A stretch of DNA of 53,741 bases from Verrucomicrobiota bacterium (GTDB lineage Bacteria > Verrucomicrobiota > Verrucomicrobiia > Chthoniobacterales > UBA10450): positions 1-53,741 of the forward strand of contig QHQA01000015.1 in assembly GCA_003219695.1 (NCBI GenBank). The letters are read 5' to 3'. The position numbers and the translations under genes are program-made. How positions within the stretch are numbered: the first letter of the stretch is position 1; the number at the start of each line of letters is the position of its first letter. This document shows positions 44,352 to 53,741 of this stretch, piece by piece. The notes below the pieces were generated by a model. The model saw nothing but the letters and a program-made list of their open reading frames with translations, made no database searches and was not told where the DNA came from.

Positions 44352-45245
44352 GTGAAGCGAGCATTCGTCACCCTGCTCTCGCTTGTTTGCGCAGGGACAT
44401 CCCTACGAGCCGCTCCAGCGAACATTTGGGAGGAATTTTCTGGCGAGAAAGCCTTTGCTCAGGTTCAGCGGCTTGTCGATTTCGGGCCCCGCCCGGGTGG
44501 GTCCAAGGCGCTTGAGAAATCCAGAGATTACATCGAGGAGCAACTTCACGCTTCGGGCTGGGAGGTAATGCGCCAAGCGTTCAGTGACGACACGCCGCGG
44601 GGCAAAACTCAGTTTGTAAATTTAATTGCCCGATTTTCCGGTGAAAAGCCCGCGGCGTTTCCCTCGTTTTTGCTGTGCTCGCATTACGACACAAAATTGT
44701 TCGACACCATCCAGTTTGTCGGAGCCAACGACGGCGGCTCCAGCACGGGTCTGCTGCTGGAATTGGCGCGCGTAATCGGGCAACACCCCAGTCTGGCCAG
44801 GAAAATCGAGCTGGTGTTCTTCGATGGAGAGGAAGCGTACGACCATTTTTCAGACACAGACGGTTTGTTCGGCAGCCGCCATTTTGCCAAACAACTTCAA
44901 AGCGACCGCGTGAAGCAATTTCGAGGAGGGATGTTGTTCGACATGGTCGGCGATCATTCGCTCGGCATTACGCTGCCGGCAAATTCACCTGCCGCGATGG
45001 CGCGCGATATTTTTGCCGCGGCGGAAGCGCTGAAACTGCGAAATTATTTTAGCTATTTCGACCGGGAGTTGATCGATGACCACGTGCCGCTGAACGCGAT
45101 CGGTATTTCGACGATCGACATTATCGATTTCGACTATCCGTGGTGGCACACCGCCGGTGACACCATCGACAAAATCAGCGCGCAGAGTCTTCAAATCGTC
45201 GGCTCAGTGGCGTTGTACTACCTTTCCCAGTTTGCGTTGAAATGA
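44352..45245 (+). CDS. M28-family zinc peptidase / glutaminyl-peptide cyclotransferase-like, secreted
   Basis: About 297 aa from GTG 44352, giving signal peptide VKRAFVTLLSLVCAGTSLRA. The ATG at 44313 lies within the inverted repeat of the neighbouring cassette and would put a polar MFRSAQHDTGSFA in front, so GTG is preferred. Zinc site: Asp in GANDGGSSTGLLLELA, Glu pair in FFDGEEAYD, His in YPWWHTAGDTIDKI; also SHYDTKLF. The FVGANDG and DHVPLNAIGI motifs follow glutaminyl cyclases, which turn N-terminal Gln into pyroglutamate. Periplasmic. Aminopeptidase activity is the alternative. Confidence 0.88.
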   Translation: MKRAFVTLLSLVCAGTSLRAAPANIWEEFSGEKAFAQVQRLVDFGPRPGGSKALEKSRDYIEEQLHASGWEVMRQAFSDDTPRGKTQFVNLIARFSGEKPAAFPSFLLCSHYDTKLFDTIQFVGANDGGSSTGLLLELARVIGQHPSLARKIELVFFDGEEAYDHFSDTDGLFGSRHFAKQLQSDRVKQFRGGMLFDMVGDHSLGITLPANSPAAMARDIFAAAEALKLRNYFSYFDRELIDDHVPLNAIGISTIDIIDFDYPWWHTAGDTIDKISAQSLQIVGSVALYYLSQFALK

Positions 45246-45403
45246 TGAGCGCGATGTACGAGCGACGAAGTCTAAACGAGCACCATAGACGCGGCATCTA
45301 TGGCGCTGTGGATTCGAACTCGATCAAGGAGCGGCATTTTCTGAGATTTCTGCATTGCCTCTGAGCGTTTTTACCTGCACTCTGACCGTAAGTCGCAGCC
45401 TCG

Positions 45404-46522
45404 ATGGAACGCCTGGCATCTAAATCACATCCAGCGCACCCAAACATTGGCGTGATCGGTCTTGGCATTATCGGTCGCGCAATCGCGGGAAATCTCCGCC
45501 GCAAAGGATTTCCAGTTTTCGTTTGGAACCGGTCGCCGCGGCCTGTGCCAAATTTTGTCGGTTCGCCCGGGGAACTGGCGGAGATGTGCAATTACATCCA
45601 GATTTTTGTCTCTGACGACGAAGCGCTCCTGCAAACTGTCGAGCAGTTAAGCGAAAAGCTCACGCCGGGTCACGTTGTTCTTGCGCATTCGACAGTCGCT
45701 CCGGATTCTATGCGCGCCGCGGCGGAGATAGTCGAGCGGCGAGGCGCGCTGTTTGTGGAAGCATCGTTTACTGGCAGCAAACTTGCGGCCGAAAAGGGCG
45801 AACTGGTTTATTACGTGGGCGGAACGGATGCAGCGTTACGTGTGGCGCGTCCAATTCTTGAGGCGAGCAGCAAAGAGATTATCACGATCGGCGCGGTCGG
45901 CCAGGCGAGCGCGATCAAGGTTGCAACCAACATGGTCACTGCCGCAACCGTGCAAGCGGCAGCGGAGGCCCTGGCGCTTGTCAAGGCGCTGGGTTTGCCA
46001 CTTGAGAAATTCATCGAGGCGATGCGCGCCAATGCGAGTTATTCCGCCACGCTGGCGATGAAACTGCCCAAAATACTCGACCGCGATTTTGAGCCGCACT
46101 TTTCTGTCAAACACATGCTGAAAGACATGCAGATCGCCAATCAGATTGCCTTGTCGCATTATCTGGACTTGGGAGTGACCGCTGCGGCCCGCGACCAGTT
46201 GCTCGAGCAAATGCAATGGGGTCATGGCGATGACGATTATTCCGCCGTCGCGCGCAAATATTTGCACGAGCCCGCGACGGAATTTTTCGAAGAGCCGCAA
46301 CTGGAACAGCAGCCCGAGCAAATCTTCGTTGATGAACCGATTGGTAGCTCGGCAGAAGCGCAGGCGCAAAATCTCGAACCGCAGGAAGCCGGCGCAGCGG
46401 ACGCGCAGCAGCCTTTGCTCAGTTTCGGTGCCGGAGCCGAGACAGCCGCTCCTGCATCGGCGCCATTGCGCCGTGGCTTTCTCAAACAGCTGCTCAGCAG
46501 GTTCGCGTCCGGACAAGAATGA
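45404..46522 (+). CDS. NAD-binding beta-hydroxyacid dehydrogenase (HIBADH/GLYR family)
   Basis: A 372-aa dehydrogenase. N-terminal Rossmann motif IGVIGLGIIGRAIAGNL with WNRSP after strand 2 (Arg at this place often selects NADPH). Substrate motif FVEASFTGSK stands where the family has DAPVSGG. Catalytic lysine in GQASAIKVATNMVTAA. The C-terminal 80 residues (EEPQLEQQPEQIF through APLRRGFLKQLLSRF) are a Glu/Gln/Ala-rich extension not in the usual 290-aa enzymes. Substrate may be a succinic-semialdehyde-like or hydroxyisobutyrate-like acid. Stop overlaps the ygfZ start by 4 bases. Confidence 0.87.
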   Translation: MERLASKSHPAHPNIGVIGLGIIGRAIAGNLRRKGFPVFVWNRSPRPVPNFVGSPGELAEMCNYIQIFVSDDEALLQTVEQLSEKLTPGHVVLAHSTVAPDSMRAAAEIVERRGALFVEASFTGSKLAAEKGELVYYVGGTDAALRVARPILEASSKEIITIGAVGQASAIKVATNMVTAATVQAAAEALALVKALGLPLEKFIEAMRANASYSATLAMKLPKILDRDFEPHFSVKHMLKDMQIANQIALSHYLDLGVTAAARDQLLEQMQWGHGDDDYSAVARKYLHEPATEFFEEPQLEQQPEQIFVDEPIGSSAEAQAQNLEPQEAGAADAQQPLLSFGAGAETAAPASAPLRRGFLKQLLSRFASGQE

Positions 46523-47427
46523 CGCAGCCGTTCCAAGTCGGGCAAGCCACGTTTCTCGATCTCTCGGCGCGGGCAAAATTTCGTGTTGCCGGGACGGACC
46601 GGTTTCGATTTCTCAATGGGCAAATCACAAATGATTTGCGCAAGACAAGCGAAACGGTCGCTATCGAGGCGTGCGTGCTCAACGCGAAAGGCAAAATGAA
46701 CGGGTACATTTTCATCTGCGCACTGGGCGAATCATTTTTAGTTGATGCCGAGGCGAATCTCCGAGAAACGCTGGGCACTAGGCTGGAGCGTTACGTGATC
46801 GCCGACGACGTCCAAATCGAGGATGTCACAGATCAATTCGCGCTTTTTCACGTCCTCTCACCAAAGGCACCGACACCGGAGCATGGCGGGATTGTTTCCG
46901 CGCTGCGTTTCGCTGAGCCAGGTTGGGACATCTGGAGTGACCCGGCGCATCACGCTGCCGTGCGGGAACAATTCTCTTCGGCATTTCATTTTCTCGATCC
47001 TGCTGTTGCGGAAGTGATGCGCATCGAGCGGGGTATGCCCCGCTGGGGCAGCGAACTGACGGAGGAAATTATCCCGATCGAAGCGAATCTCGAGCAACGC
47101 ACGATCGATTACGAAAAAGGTTGTTACATTGGCCAGGAAGTGATCTCGCGAATGAAAATGTCGGGGCAAACAAACAAGCGATTATGCGGATTGATTTCGC
47201 TGGATGACGTCCCACTTCAGCCGGGAATGAAACTTGCCGCCTCTTCAGCGGCAGGGAAAGAAACCGGCTGGATCACAAGCGCAACGCGCAGCGAACGACT
47301 CGGAAAAGAAATCGCGCTAGGCTATGTGAAACGCGGCTTCAACGGCATCGGTACGAGATTGGATGCGCACGCGGCGAATATCCCCAGCGCCATCCCGGTC
47401 GAAGTGGCTCCGCTTCCGTTTGTCTAA
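46519..47427 (+). CDS. ygfZ: tRNA-modifying / Fe-S maintenance protein YgfZ (GcvT-like)
   Basis: A 302-aa folate-dependent protein of the YgfZ/IBA57 family that supports repair or assembly of certain Fe-S enzymes. Signature KGCYIGQEVISRM (family K-G-C-[YF]-x-G-Q-E) holds the essential Cys. N-terminal FLDLSARAKFRVAGTDRFRF, NGQITNDL and ERGMPRWGSELTEEIIP are typical. Start overlaps the dehydrogenase stop as ATGA, so the two are translationally coupled. The complex I and alternative complex III clusters nearby are rich in Fe-S, which fits but does not prove a link. Confidence 0.92.
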   Translation: MTQPFQVGQATFLDLSARAKFRVAGTDRFRFLNGQITNDLRKTSETVAIEACVLNAKGKMNGYIFICALGESFLVDAEANLRETLGTRLERYVIADDVQIEDVTDQFALFHVLSPKAPTPEHGGIVSALRFAEPGWDIWSDPAHHAAVREQFSSAFHFLDPAVAEVMRIERGMPRWGSELTEEIIPIEANLEQRTIDYEKGCYIGQEVISRMKMSGQTNKRLCGLISLDDVPLQPGMKLAASSAAGKETGWITSATRSERLGKEIALGYVKRGFNGIGTRLDAHAANIPSAIPVEVAPLPFV

Positions 47428-47439
47428 CTATTCCGGGAT

Positions 47440-48972
47440 CTAAGGTTTCGCCGTGGCAAGCATCTCTCGGGCACGAGCGCTGCCCATCAATGCGTTCCGG
47501 CGATTGGGATTCATTTCGAGAGCGCGCTCAAACTCTTTGAGGGCTTGGTGCGGATGATTTGTCTCCAGCAAGAGATCACCAAGTTGTTCCCGCGCGGGAA
47601 CGATCGCACCGGGCGTGACGGGAAGTTTTTCGATTGCATCCTCTTCATCGGCGGCGGCACGCATCAGTTTAATCGCCTCGTCAGGTTTTCCCTCGGCGCG
47701 CGCGGTCCAGGCCAGCGCTTCATTCAACTGCGCATGGACCAGTGTTGCCCAGTAGTCCTCACCCGCCGCGCTCAGTTTTTCGTGTGCGCTTTTTAATTTC
47801 TCGATCTCCTGCTGGGCGGCGTCCGGTTTTGCGTCGCGCGCAAAGGCGACGCTCCGCGTCCAAAGCGTGATCGCCAAGACTTGCGGAAGCGCCCGATCGA
47901 GCGGGACGAGTTGCGCTGCATCACGCCACTGACGGCGCTCAATCGCATAGCGCGCCGGCATTGCGCTGGCTGCGTATCCAATTTTGAAATAACTGCCGCC
48001 GAGCCCTGGGATTGCGCGCAGTTCATCCAGCACGCGCGCGGCGTCGACATCGCGGCCAAGCTGGAGATACGCATAAACGAGATAATCCATGGCGTGTAAT
48101 TCCTCGCCTTTATCGCCTTGTGCGCGTGCCGCTTTTTCCGCCGCCAGATTGGAAGCGATCGATTCCTCCCACATTCCCAAGCGCGTATAGATGTGCGAGG
48201 GCATGTGCAACGCGTGCGGCGCAGATGGCGCGATTTGGGAATATCTGCGCGCTGCCTCCAGACCGCGCGTCGCCATTTCCGCATTGTCGCACGCGTGAAT
48301 GAGATAATGCGGAACGCCCGGATGCTGGGGATATTTTCGAAACAACGGCTCAAGAATGGCGACGGCTTTCTTTTCGTTCGCGTGCGTTTTGTCGGCTGGC
48401 GACGCAGTAGCGAGTAACGCCAACGTGTAAAACACCTGGCACTCGACATCTTCGGGGTTGCGCTCGGCGAGTTTGCCCATGGCGCGTGTGTAAGCGTTCG
48501 CTCGCTCGTGGTACGGCACAGAATCCGCGTTTGCGTAGATGATGCTCAGCGCCTCAATAAATCCTCGTTCCCGTTCCGAGCCGCCAACGCGTTTGGCGTC
48601 ATCCATCTCCTGCGAGCCGTGCGCGACGTCTTCCAGCGCAATGTGCGGCTCCCACAGTTGATGAAAATAAGTCATGGCCACGCCCCAATGCGCCATGGCG
48701 CAGTTGGGATCCTTCGCTATCACGTCGCGAAACGCCTTTTCCGCCGCCGAGTAGGCAAACGAATGCAAGAGCGCGACAGCTCGCTCGAATTCTTGCTGCA
48801 CATCCGCAGAGCAGGAGGTCTGGAATTTCACCGCACCAAGTTTCTCCGGGACCGGGTGGTCATGTTCTGCGACGGCCAGCGATTCATACGCACGGCACGC
48901 CAACCAGACGAGGCAAACAGCCACGGCCGCGCGTACGGAAAAAATGCGACGGCGCTGCTTTTGTATCGACAT
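47440..48972 (-). CDS. secreted TPR-repeat protein
   Basis: A 510-aa protein of unknown function. ATG 48972 (MSIQKQRRRIFSVRAAVAVC) gives a signal peptide ending near RAYESLA; the open frame to 49107 adds non-family residues. The mature part is helical repeats: FAYSAAEKAFRDVIAKDPNC, MAHWGVAMTYFHQLW, GVPHYLIHACDNAEMATRGL, HALHMPSHIYTRLGMWEESI and, at the C-terminus, a clear TPR PHQALKEFERALEMNPNRRN. HxxHMPSHIY with GVPHYLIH is a set I associate with a widespread TPR family in Acidobacteria and Verrucomicrobia. Convergent with ygfZ, only 12 bases apart, and divergent from actA. Confidence 0.85.
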   Translation of the reverse strand: MSIQKQRRRIFSVRAAVAVCLVWLACRAYESLAVAEHDHPVPEKLGAVKFQTSCSADVQQEFERAVALLHSFAYSAAEKAFRDVIAKDPNCAMAHWGVAMTYFHQLWEPHIALEDVAHGSQEMDDAKRVGGSERERGFIEALSIIYANADSVPYHERANAYTRAMGKLAERNPEDVECQVFYTLALLATASPADKTHANEKKAVAILEPLFRKYPQHPGVPHYLIHACDNAEMATRGLEAARRYSQIAPSAPHALHMPSHIYTRLGMWEESIASNLAAEKAARAQGDKGEELHAMDYLVYAYLQLGRDVDAARVLDELRAIPGLGGSYFKIGYAASAMPARYAIERRQWRDAAQLVPLDRALPQVLAITLWTRSVAFARDAKPDAAQQEIEKLKSAHEKLSAAGEDYWATLVHAQLNEALAWTARAEGKPDEAIKLMRAAADEEDAIEKLPVTPGAIVPAREQLGDLLLETNHPHQALKEFERALEMNPNRRNALMGSARAREMLATAKP

Positions 48973-49159
48973 TATCAAATTGGACAGTGAAATTTTATTT
49001 TGCCCTCTCGCCTCGGATTTATAGAATCCTCGTTGCCCCTCGGACGAGCAATTAACCTTAACCATTTGCAGCGTCTGAACAAAGCCCATCTTCAACACAG
49101 CTTTCATCCATCGGTAGCTCGGCGACTACGCTGCGTCAGCAGGGAGGCCGCCTAGCGCC

Positions 49160-49885
49160 ATGGCGAATTTCTTCCCACGCTGGACGAACTGGGTGCCGCT
49201 CAAGCTCGTGGTGTGCGCCATCGTGATCGCCTGCGGATTGTCCGGCGCCACGTGGTATTACGCCACGCCAAGATATACCAAAATCGGTTATCGGCCGATC
49301 CAGCCGGTGCCGTTCCCGCACGATATTCACGTCACGCAACTGGGGATGGATTGCCGCTATTGTCACAGCTTTGTGGACGTCGCCGCGCACTCGAATGTGC
49401 CGAACACGCAGACTTGTATGAACTGCCACACCCAGGTGGCAAAAGATAATCCGAAGCTGGAGCCGGTGCGCGAAAGCTGGAAGACCGGCAAACCGATCGA
49501 GTGGGTGTGGATCCATCGCACGGTCGATTACGTTTTTTACAATCACGCCGCGCATGTGAACCGCGGCATCAGTTGCTTCAGTTGTCATGGTTCAGTCAAT
49601 CACATGCCGGTGGTTTATATGGCCAAACCCCACAGCATGGGCTGGTGCCTGGAGTGTCATCGACACCCCGAAAATTTTCTGCGGCCCGAAGACCAGGTTT
49701 TCAATCTGGATTGGAAACCGGAGGACGTGCAGCCGGCAGAGTTTGTGGCGAAATACGGTCAGCCACACGACGCGCGTGACGATTTTTCGAAGAAGAAAAA
49801 GCTCACCCAAACCGAAATCGGCGAGACTTTGAAAGAGCGTTGGAATATTAATCCGCCGACAAATTGCCAGGGGTGCCACCGATGA
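49160..49885 (+). CDS. actA: alternative complex III pentaheme cytochrome c subunit ActA
   Basis: A 241-aa membrane-anchored cytochrome with five CxxCH heme sites: CRYCH, CMNCH, CFSCH, CLECH and CQGCH. One N-terminal helix (VPLKLVVCAIVIACGLSGAT) anchors it on the periplasmic side. In alternative complex III this subunit takes electrons released from menaquinol or ubiquinol oxidation and passes them to a cytochrome c or directly to an oxidase. Five hemes and the position before actB identify it. Stop overlaps the actB ATG by 4 bases. Confidence 0.95.
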   Translation: MANFFPRWTNWVPLKLVVCAIVIACGLSGATWYYATPRYTKIGYRPIQPVPFPHDIHVTQLGMDCRYCHSFVDVAAHSNVPNTQTCMNCHTQVAKDNPKLEPVRESWKTGKPIEWVWIHRTVDYVFYNHAAHVNRGISCFSCHGSVNHMPVVYMAKPHSMGWCLECHRHPENFLRPEDQVFNLDWKPEDVQPAEFVAKYGQPHDARDDFSKKKKLTQTEIGETLKERWNINPPTNCQGCHR

Positions 49886-52800
49886 AACGCGTTTTCCATC
49901 ATCCGCCGGAGCCGCCTACGGGAAAGGCTTACTGGCGAAGCCTCGGCGAGTTGAGCGATACGCCGGAATTTCGCCAGTGGTTGGAGCGGGAATTTCCTCC
50001 GGGCATAGCGGAACTCAACGGCGACGAATGGTCGCGACGCGACTTCCTGAAATTGATGGGCGCGTCAATGGCGCTGGCGGGGATTGGCCTAACGAGTTGT
50101 CGCCGGCCGGAAATGCATCTGGTTCCTTTTACCAAGAACGTCGAATGGACTATCCCCGGAAAATTCCTCTACTACGCGACCGCAATGCCGCGGCGCACGG
50201 GCGGCATTCCCCTTGTCGCCACGACCGTGGACGGGCGGCCGATCAAGCTCGAGGGCAATCCGTTGCATCCCGCCTCGGCGGGCGCCACGGACACTTTCGT
50301 TCAGGCGTCGGTTCTCGATCTGTATGACCCTACCCGCTCGAAGCGGTTTGTTCAAAAAGGAAAACGAAGTAAGCGCGAAGATTTTGAGAATTACGTCAGC
50401 GAACTTCGCAAGGCACTCCTGAGCGATCACGGCGAGGGCCTCGCGTTTTTGGTGGAGGAAACCAATTCGCCTACGCGTGAGCGTCTCCGGGCAGAATTAG
50501 AGAAAAATTTCCCGAGCATGCGCTGGTGTGTCTATGAACCGCGCCTGGGCGCGGAAGCGAACGTCGCCATGCAAACCGCTTTCGGCGCGAACGCGCGGGC
50601 ATTGCCGAAACTCGATCGCGCCGATGTCATTCTCGCGCTGGACAGCGATTTTCTCGATAGCGGCCAGGGCGATCTCGAATCGGTGCGCGCGTTCACTGCG
50701 CGCCGGCGCGTGAGCGCGCCGAAGGACAGCATGAACCGGCTTTACGTGGTCGAGAATCGTTTCACCCTCACCGGCGCTATGGCCGACCATCGGCTGCGCT
50801 GTCCGGCCAGCCAGATTGCTGTGTTCGCGCACGCGCTGGCCAGCAAAATTCTCGCGGCGACGAATGATTCCAATCTTGGGTCTTTGTTGGGAAGTTTGCA
50901 GGCTCCGCCAAACGCCTTTAGCAGCAGCTTCGAGCAGCAATGGATCGACGGGCTTGTGGGTGACCTGACGGCAAAGCCGGGAGCGAGTTTGGTGCTTGCA
51001 GGCCCAACCCAGCCCGTGGCAGTGCAATTGCTCGTTTACGCGATCAATGTTGCGCTCAAAAATCTCGGACAGACGCTGGTGATGCGTCAGATTCCGCGCA
51101 ACCCGCGAACGATCGACATCGTGCAGCTTGCGACGGAGATCAACGAGGGGCGCATCAAGCAGTTATTCATTTTCGGTGGTGACCCTGTCTATAACGCGCC
51201 GCGCGGACTGGTAGAAGATCCGCAAAAAAAGCTGCCGCTGGATTGGAGCGAACTGCAAAAGAAAGTGCCGAGTATCGTTCGACTGGGCTACCACGAAGAC
51301 GCCACGTCCGCGCTCAGTCAGTGGCACGTCCCGCTGGCGCATTATCTCGAATCGTGGGGCGACGCGCTCACAGCCGGCGGTGATTATTTGTCGATTCAAC
51401 CGATGATTCTGCCGCTCTTCGGCGGGCTCAGTGAAATTGAATTGATGAACATGCTGCTCGGTGGGCCGAAGCTGCAGGGGCCCGAGTTGATGCAGGAAAC
51501 TTTTCGCCTGACAAATCCGCCAGGCGATTTCCAAACAGCTTGGACGCGCTTTCTCCACGACGGTTTTGCAGCTCACGTTCAAGTTCGCGATCAGCCGGGC
51601 TTATTTAATCCCGGCGCAGCCGCAACTCCTGCGCGAGATTCCTGGGCGCCACTGCCGCCGCCCACGCCGGATTCACCGGAGATTGTTTTAACCGGCAGCT
51701 ACGAAATGGACGACGGCCGCTATGCCAATAACGGCTGGCTCCAGGAATTGCCCGACCCGATCACAAAGCTCACCTGGGACAACGCGGCGTTAATCAGTCC
51801 TGCGTATGCGAAGAAGCTCGGTGTGGAGACCTGCGACCTGCTGCGCGTTGTCATTAACGAAAAAAGTTCCGGCGGAGAGGCAGTCAAACGCGAGCTTGTC
51901 ATCGCGGCGCTCGTGTCGCCCGGTCACGCCGATAATTCGATTACCATCCCGCTGGGTTACGGCCGAAAAATGCCGGAGTTCTATGAGTTGCCGTACGCGG
52001 GTGGCGACCTGAGAGAAAGACCCGGCATCGCGCAGCAGTCCGGTTTCAACGGGTACTTTCTCTGCACGGCAGCAAATCCGCATTTTGCTGTCGCCGGCGG
52101 GAAGGGGATTGAGAGCGTGCAGGTGACCAAGGTTGGGCGCACCTATCCATTGTCGATTCCGCAGGAGCATTTCAGCATCGAAGGCCGTGGTCTTGTCCGT
52201 GAAGCGACGCTGGAAGGCTATCGCGCGAATAACGAGTTCGCCAAAAAAATTCCCGGCGAAGAAGAACTGCCGCATCCGCCGCCGACTCTCTATACGCATC
52301 CGCCGCTAAACGCGCCGCAGCAGTGGGGGATGAGCATCGATTTGAATGTCTGCACCGGATGCAACGCCTGTGTGATCGCCTGCCAGGCGGAAAACAACGT
52401 TCCCGTCGTCGGCAAACTACAGGTGGCGCATGGCCGGATCATGCATTGGCTGCGCATTGATCGCTACTACGCCAGCCGGAAATCATTTAACCAGGACCAC
52501 GGCGAATGGCCGGAGCACCCCGAGATCGTGTATCAGCCCATGCCGTGCCAGCATTGCGAAAACGCGCCGTGCGAAACGGTTTGCCCGGTCAACGCGACCA
52601 TTCACAGTGAGGACGGTCTCAACGTCATGGCTTACAATCGCTGTGTCGGCACGCGATTCTGCTCGAACAACTGCCCGTACAAGGTCCGGCGGTTTAATTA
52701 TTTCGATTACAATCAGCGACCCGTCGGTAAGAGAAAGGTCATCGGCGCATTGAACATCTATGAAGAATATTTCGCGCCGCTGACAACAAAGGGAGCGCCG

Positions 52801-53190
52801 GACACGATCAAGATGCAGAAAAATCCCAACGTGACGGTACGCATGCGCGGAGTGATGGAGAAATGCACCTTCTGCGTGCAACGCATCGAGGAAGCAAAGA
52901 TCGCGGCGCACGCGCGCGTAGGCGCCAGCGCAGACACGCGCATTCCTCGCGATTCGTTTACCACCGCATGTGCGCAGGCCTGCCCCACCGAAGCGATTGT
53001 GTTTGGCGATATCAAAGATCCGGAGAGCCGCGTCTCAAAACTGAAACAGCAGGACCGCAATTACCGAATCCTGGAATATTTGAACGTCGTCCCGCGAGTC
53101 AGTTACCTGGCGCGCATTCGCAATCCAAATCCGAAAATGCCTGACGCGGAAAACATCGGGGTCGCAAGCCTGGCGGAGAAACCAGCATGA
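49882..53190 (+). CDS. actB: alternative complex III molybdopterin-like / Fe-S subunit ActB
   Basis: A 1102-aa periplasmic fusion subunit. ATG 49882 overlaps the actA stop; twin-arginine motif [18 protein letters not shown] lies about 50 residues in, after a segment typical of ActB. The central 700 residues resemble the large subunit of molybdopterin oxidoreductases; in known ActB this half carries no molybdenum cofactor. The C-terminal ferredoxin-like part has four cysteine clusters: [45 protein letters not shown], and [10 protein letters not shown] with [14 protein letters not shown], for three 4Fe-4S and one 3Fe-4S centre. Followed by actC. Confidence 0.95.
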   Translation: MKRVFHHPPEPPTGKAYWRSLGELSDTPEFRQWLEREFPPGIAELNGDEWSRRDFLKLMGASMALAGIGLTSCRRPEMHLVPFTKNVEWTIPGKFLYYATAMPRRTGGIPLVATTVDGRPIKLEGNPLHPASAGATDTFVQASVLDLYDPTRSKRFVQKGKRSKREDFENYVSELRKALLSDHGEGLAFLVEETNSPTRERLRAELEKNFPSMRWCVYEPRLGAEANVAMQTAFGANARALPKLDRADVILALDSDFLDSGQGDLESVRAFTARRRVSAPKDSMNRLYVVENRFTLTGAMADHRLRCPASQIAVFAHALASKILAATNDSNLGSLLGSLQAPPNAFSSSFEQQWIDGLVGDLTAKPGASLVLAGPTQPVAVQLLVYAINVALKNLGQTLVMRQIPRNPRTIDIVQLATEINEGRIKQLFIFGGDPVYNAPRGLVEDPQKKLPLDWSELQKKVPSIVRLGYHEDATSALSQWHVPLAHYLESWGDALTAGGDYLSIQPMILPLFGGLSEIELMNMLLGGPKLQGPELMQETFRLTNPPGDFQTAWTRFLHDGFAAHVQVRDQPGLFNPGAAATPARDSWAPLPPPTPDSPEIVLTGSYEMDDGRYANNGWLQELPDPITKLTWDNAALISPAYAKKLGVETCDLLRVVINEKSSGGEAVKRELVIAALVSPGHADNSITIPLGYGRKMPEFYELPYAGGDLRERPGIAQQSGFNGYFLCTAANPHFAVAGGKGIESVQVTKVGRTYPLSIPQEHFSIEGRGLVREATLEGYRANNEFAKKIPGEEELPHPPPTLYTHPPLNAPQQWGMSIDLNVCTGCNACVIACQAENNVPVVGKLQVAHGRIMHWLRIDRYYASRKSFNQDHGEWPEHPEIVYQPMPCQHCENAPCETVCPVNATIHSEDGLNVMAYNRCVGTRFCSNNCPYKVRRFNYFDYNQRPVGKRKVIGALNIYEEYFAPLTTKGAPDTIKMQKNPNVTVRMRGVMEKCTFCVQRIEEAKIAAHARVGASADTRIPRDSFTTACAQACPTEAIVFGDIKDPESRVSKLKQQDRNYRILEYLNVVPRVSYLARIRNPNPKMPDAENIGVASLAEKPA

Positions 53191-53210
53191 GCGAATCCGC
53201 AATGTGAGTT

Positions 53211-53741
53211 ATGGACGGAGCACCAGTAGCAGCCCCAGAGAAGATTCAAAAAGCGGAGCGGCGAATTGCGCATGTGCCGTTGGTTCTGAACCGACGGAAT
53301 TTCAGCTGGCTGACCGAGCGCATTTCCGGTGTCGTCGAACAACCGGCGCCGCGCTGGTGGTGGGTGGCGTTCACCATCACCGCAAGTGCCGCGACGTTTG
53401 GGCTTTTTTGTATCGGCTACCTGATTTCCACTGGCGTCGGCACATGGGGAAATCAAATCCCGGTGGGCTGGGCTTGGGACATTACGAATTTCGTTTTCTG
53501 GATCGGTATCGGACACGCCGGCACACTGATCTCGGCGATCTTGTTTTTGCTTCGCCAAAAATGGCGTACTTCGATCAACCGCTCGGCGGAAGCGATGACG
53601 CTTTTTGCGGTGATCTGTGCCGCGATTTTCCCAGGCATTCACGTCGGCCGGTTCTGGATGGCCTGGTATCTGGCGCCGGTGCCCAATAACTGGGCGATCT
53701 GGCAAAATTTCCGCAGCGCGCTGATGTGGGACGTGTTTGCG
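53211..53741 (+). CDS. actC: alternative complex III membrane subunit ActC (NrfD-like), partial
   Basis: The first 177 codons of an NrfD-type quinol-interacting subunit, cut by the window edge. ATG 53211 begins MDGAPVAAPEKIQKAERRIA, then membrane helices WWWVAFTITASAATFGLFC and ITNFVFWIGIGHAGTLISAI, and MTLFAVICAAIFPGIHVGRF. Two or more of about ten expected helices are complete. A short ATGA-overlapping frame (MSESAM, 53187-53207) precedes it and is probably not the real start. Continues the act operon. Confidence 0.92.
   Translation, partial: MDGAPVAAPEKIQKAERRIAHVPLVLNRRNFSWLTERISGVVEQPAPRWWWVAFTITASAATFGLFCIGYLISTGVGTWGNQIPVGWAWDITNFVFWIGIGHAGTLISAILFLLRQKWRTSINRSAEAMTLFAVICAAIFPGIHVGRFWMAWYLAPVPNNWAIWQNFRSALMWDVFA

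Noticed and set aside
45296-45350. Possible tRNA because of GGATTCGAACTCG
   Set aside because: No cloverleaf can be folded around it and no CCA-side acceptor stem pairs.
50029-52300. ActB as an active molybdopterin oxidoreductase (formate dehydrogenase or nitrate reductase type)
   Set aside because: The fused Fe-S C-terminus and flanking pentaheme and NrfD-like genes identify alternative complex III, whose ActB large domain carries no molybdenum cofactor.
53103-53705. A 200-codon minus-strand frame at the right edge
   Set aside because: It is antisense to the clear ActB end and ActC start.

Overview
The window looks like chromosomal DNA of a Gram-negative bacterium of the Verrucomicrobiota, most like the soil Chthoniobacterales ('Spartobacteria', Candidatus Udaeobacter type). 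This is inferred from gene content, not from a marker gene: LptD outer-membrane assembly, an alternative complex III (actABC), a complex I membrane arm with two NuoM paralogues, an ECF sigma factor next to a Ser/Thr kinase-TPR giant, HAF and Kelch secreted proteins with Pro/Thr tails, and many short palindromic intergenic repeats. There is no rRNA, and I found no tRNA, CRISPR array or intact transposase.

Layout. 1-2.6 kb: a PD-(D/E)XK-like ORF and hemB (minus), divergent from coaX (plus). 2.7-6.0 kb: a large membrane-anchored TPR protein. 6.2-19.1 kb is the accessory part: a frameshifted ECF sigma gene; a 1509-aa protein kinase whose sensor half is tandemly duplicated and whose catalytic loop carries an in-frame palindromic repeat; a GNAT acetyltransferase; a HAF-repeat protein; an MNT/HEPN toxin-antitoxin pair; and two large secreted proteins with the same Pro-rich tail. 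Copies of the 3' end of the kinase gene recur twice downstream, between these genes. 19.3-25.5 kb is a minus-strand housekeeping block (M29 aminopeptidase, rsmB, ugd, lptD). 25.6-34.7 kb is a plus-strand nuoH-J-K-L-M1-(ORF6N remnant)-M2-N operon. It lacks nuoA-G and nuoI, which must lie elsewhere if complex I is functional. 34.8-41.0 kb holds a deoxyhypusine synthase homologue, a WxxGxW lipoprotein, an alpha/beta hydrolase, rsmI, a GT-C type glycosyltransferase and a UDP-galactopyranose-mutase-like flavoprotein. 41-49 kb has a secreted beta-roll/coiled-coil protein, parB, a GIY-YIG nuclease cassette bounded by inverted repeats, an M28 peptidase/glutaminyl cyclase, a beta-hydroxyacid dehydrogenase, ygfZ and a secreted TPR protein. 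49.2 kb to the end is actA-actB-actC (actC cut by the window edge).

How it fits together: the Nuo membrane arm and alternative complex III describe an aerobic quinone-based respiratory chain. LptD, Ugd, the glycosyltransferase and the flavoprotein describe envelope glycan assembly. HemB supplies heme for the cytochromes. The most unusual signals are (i) palindromic repeats sitting in frame inside at least one and probably three genes (kinase, parB, nuoN); (ii) the GIY-YIG cassette with matching inverted termini; (iii) the kinase 3'-end tags that punctuate the accessory region; and (iv) a second NuoM lacking the usual TM7 lysine, separated from the first by an ORF6N remnant wired into the operon. 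All readings are by eye; no database search was run.
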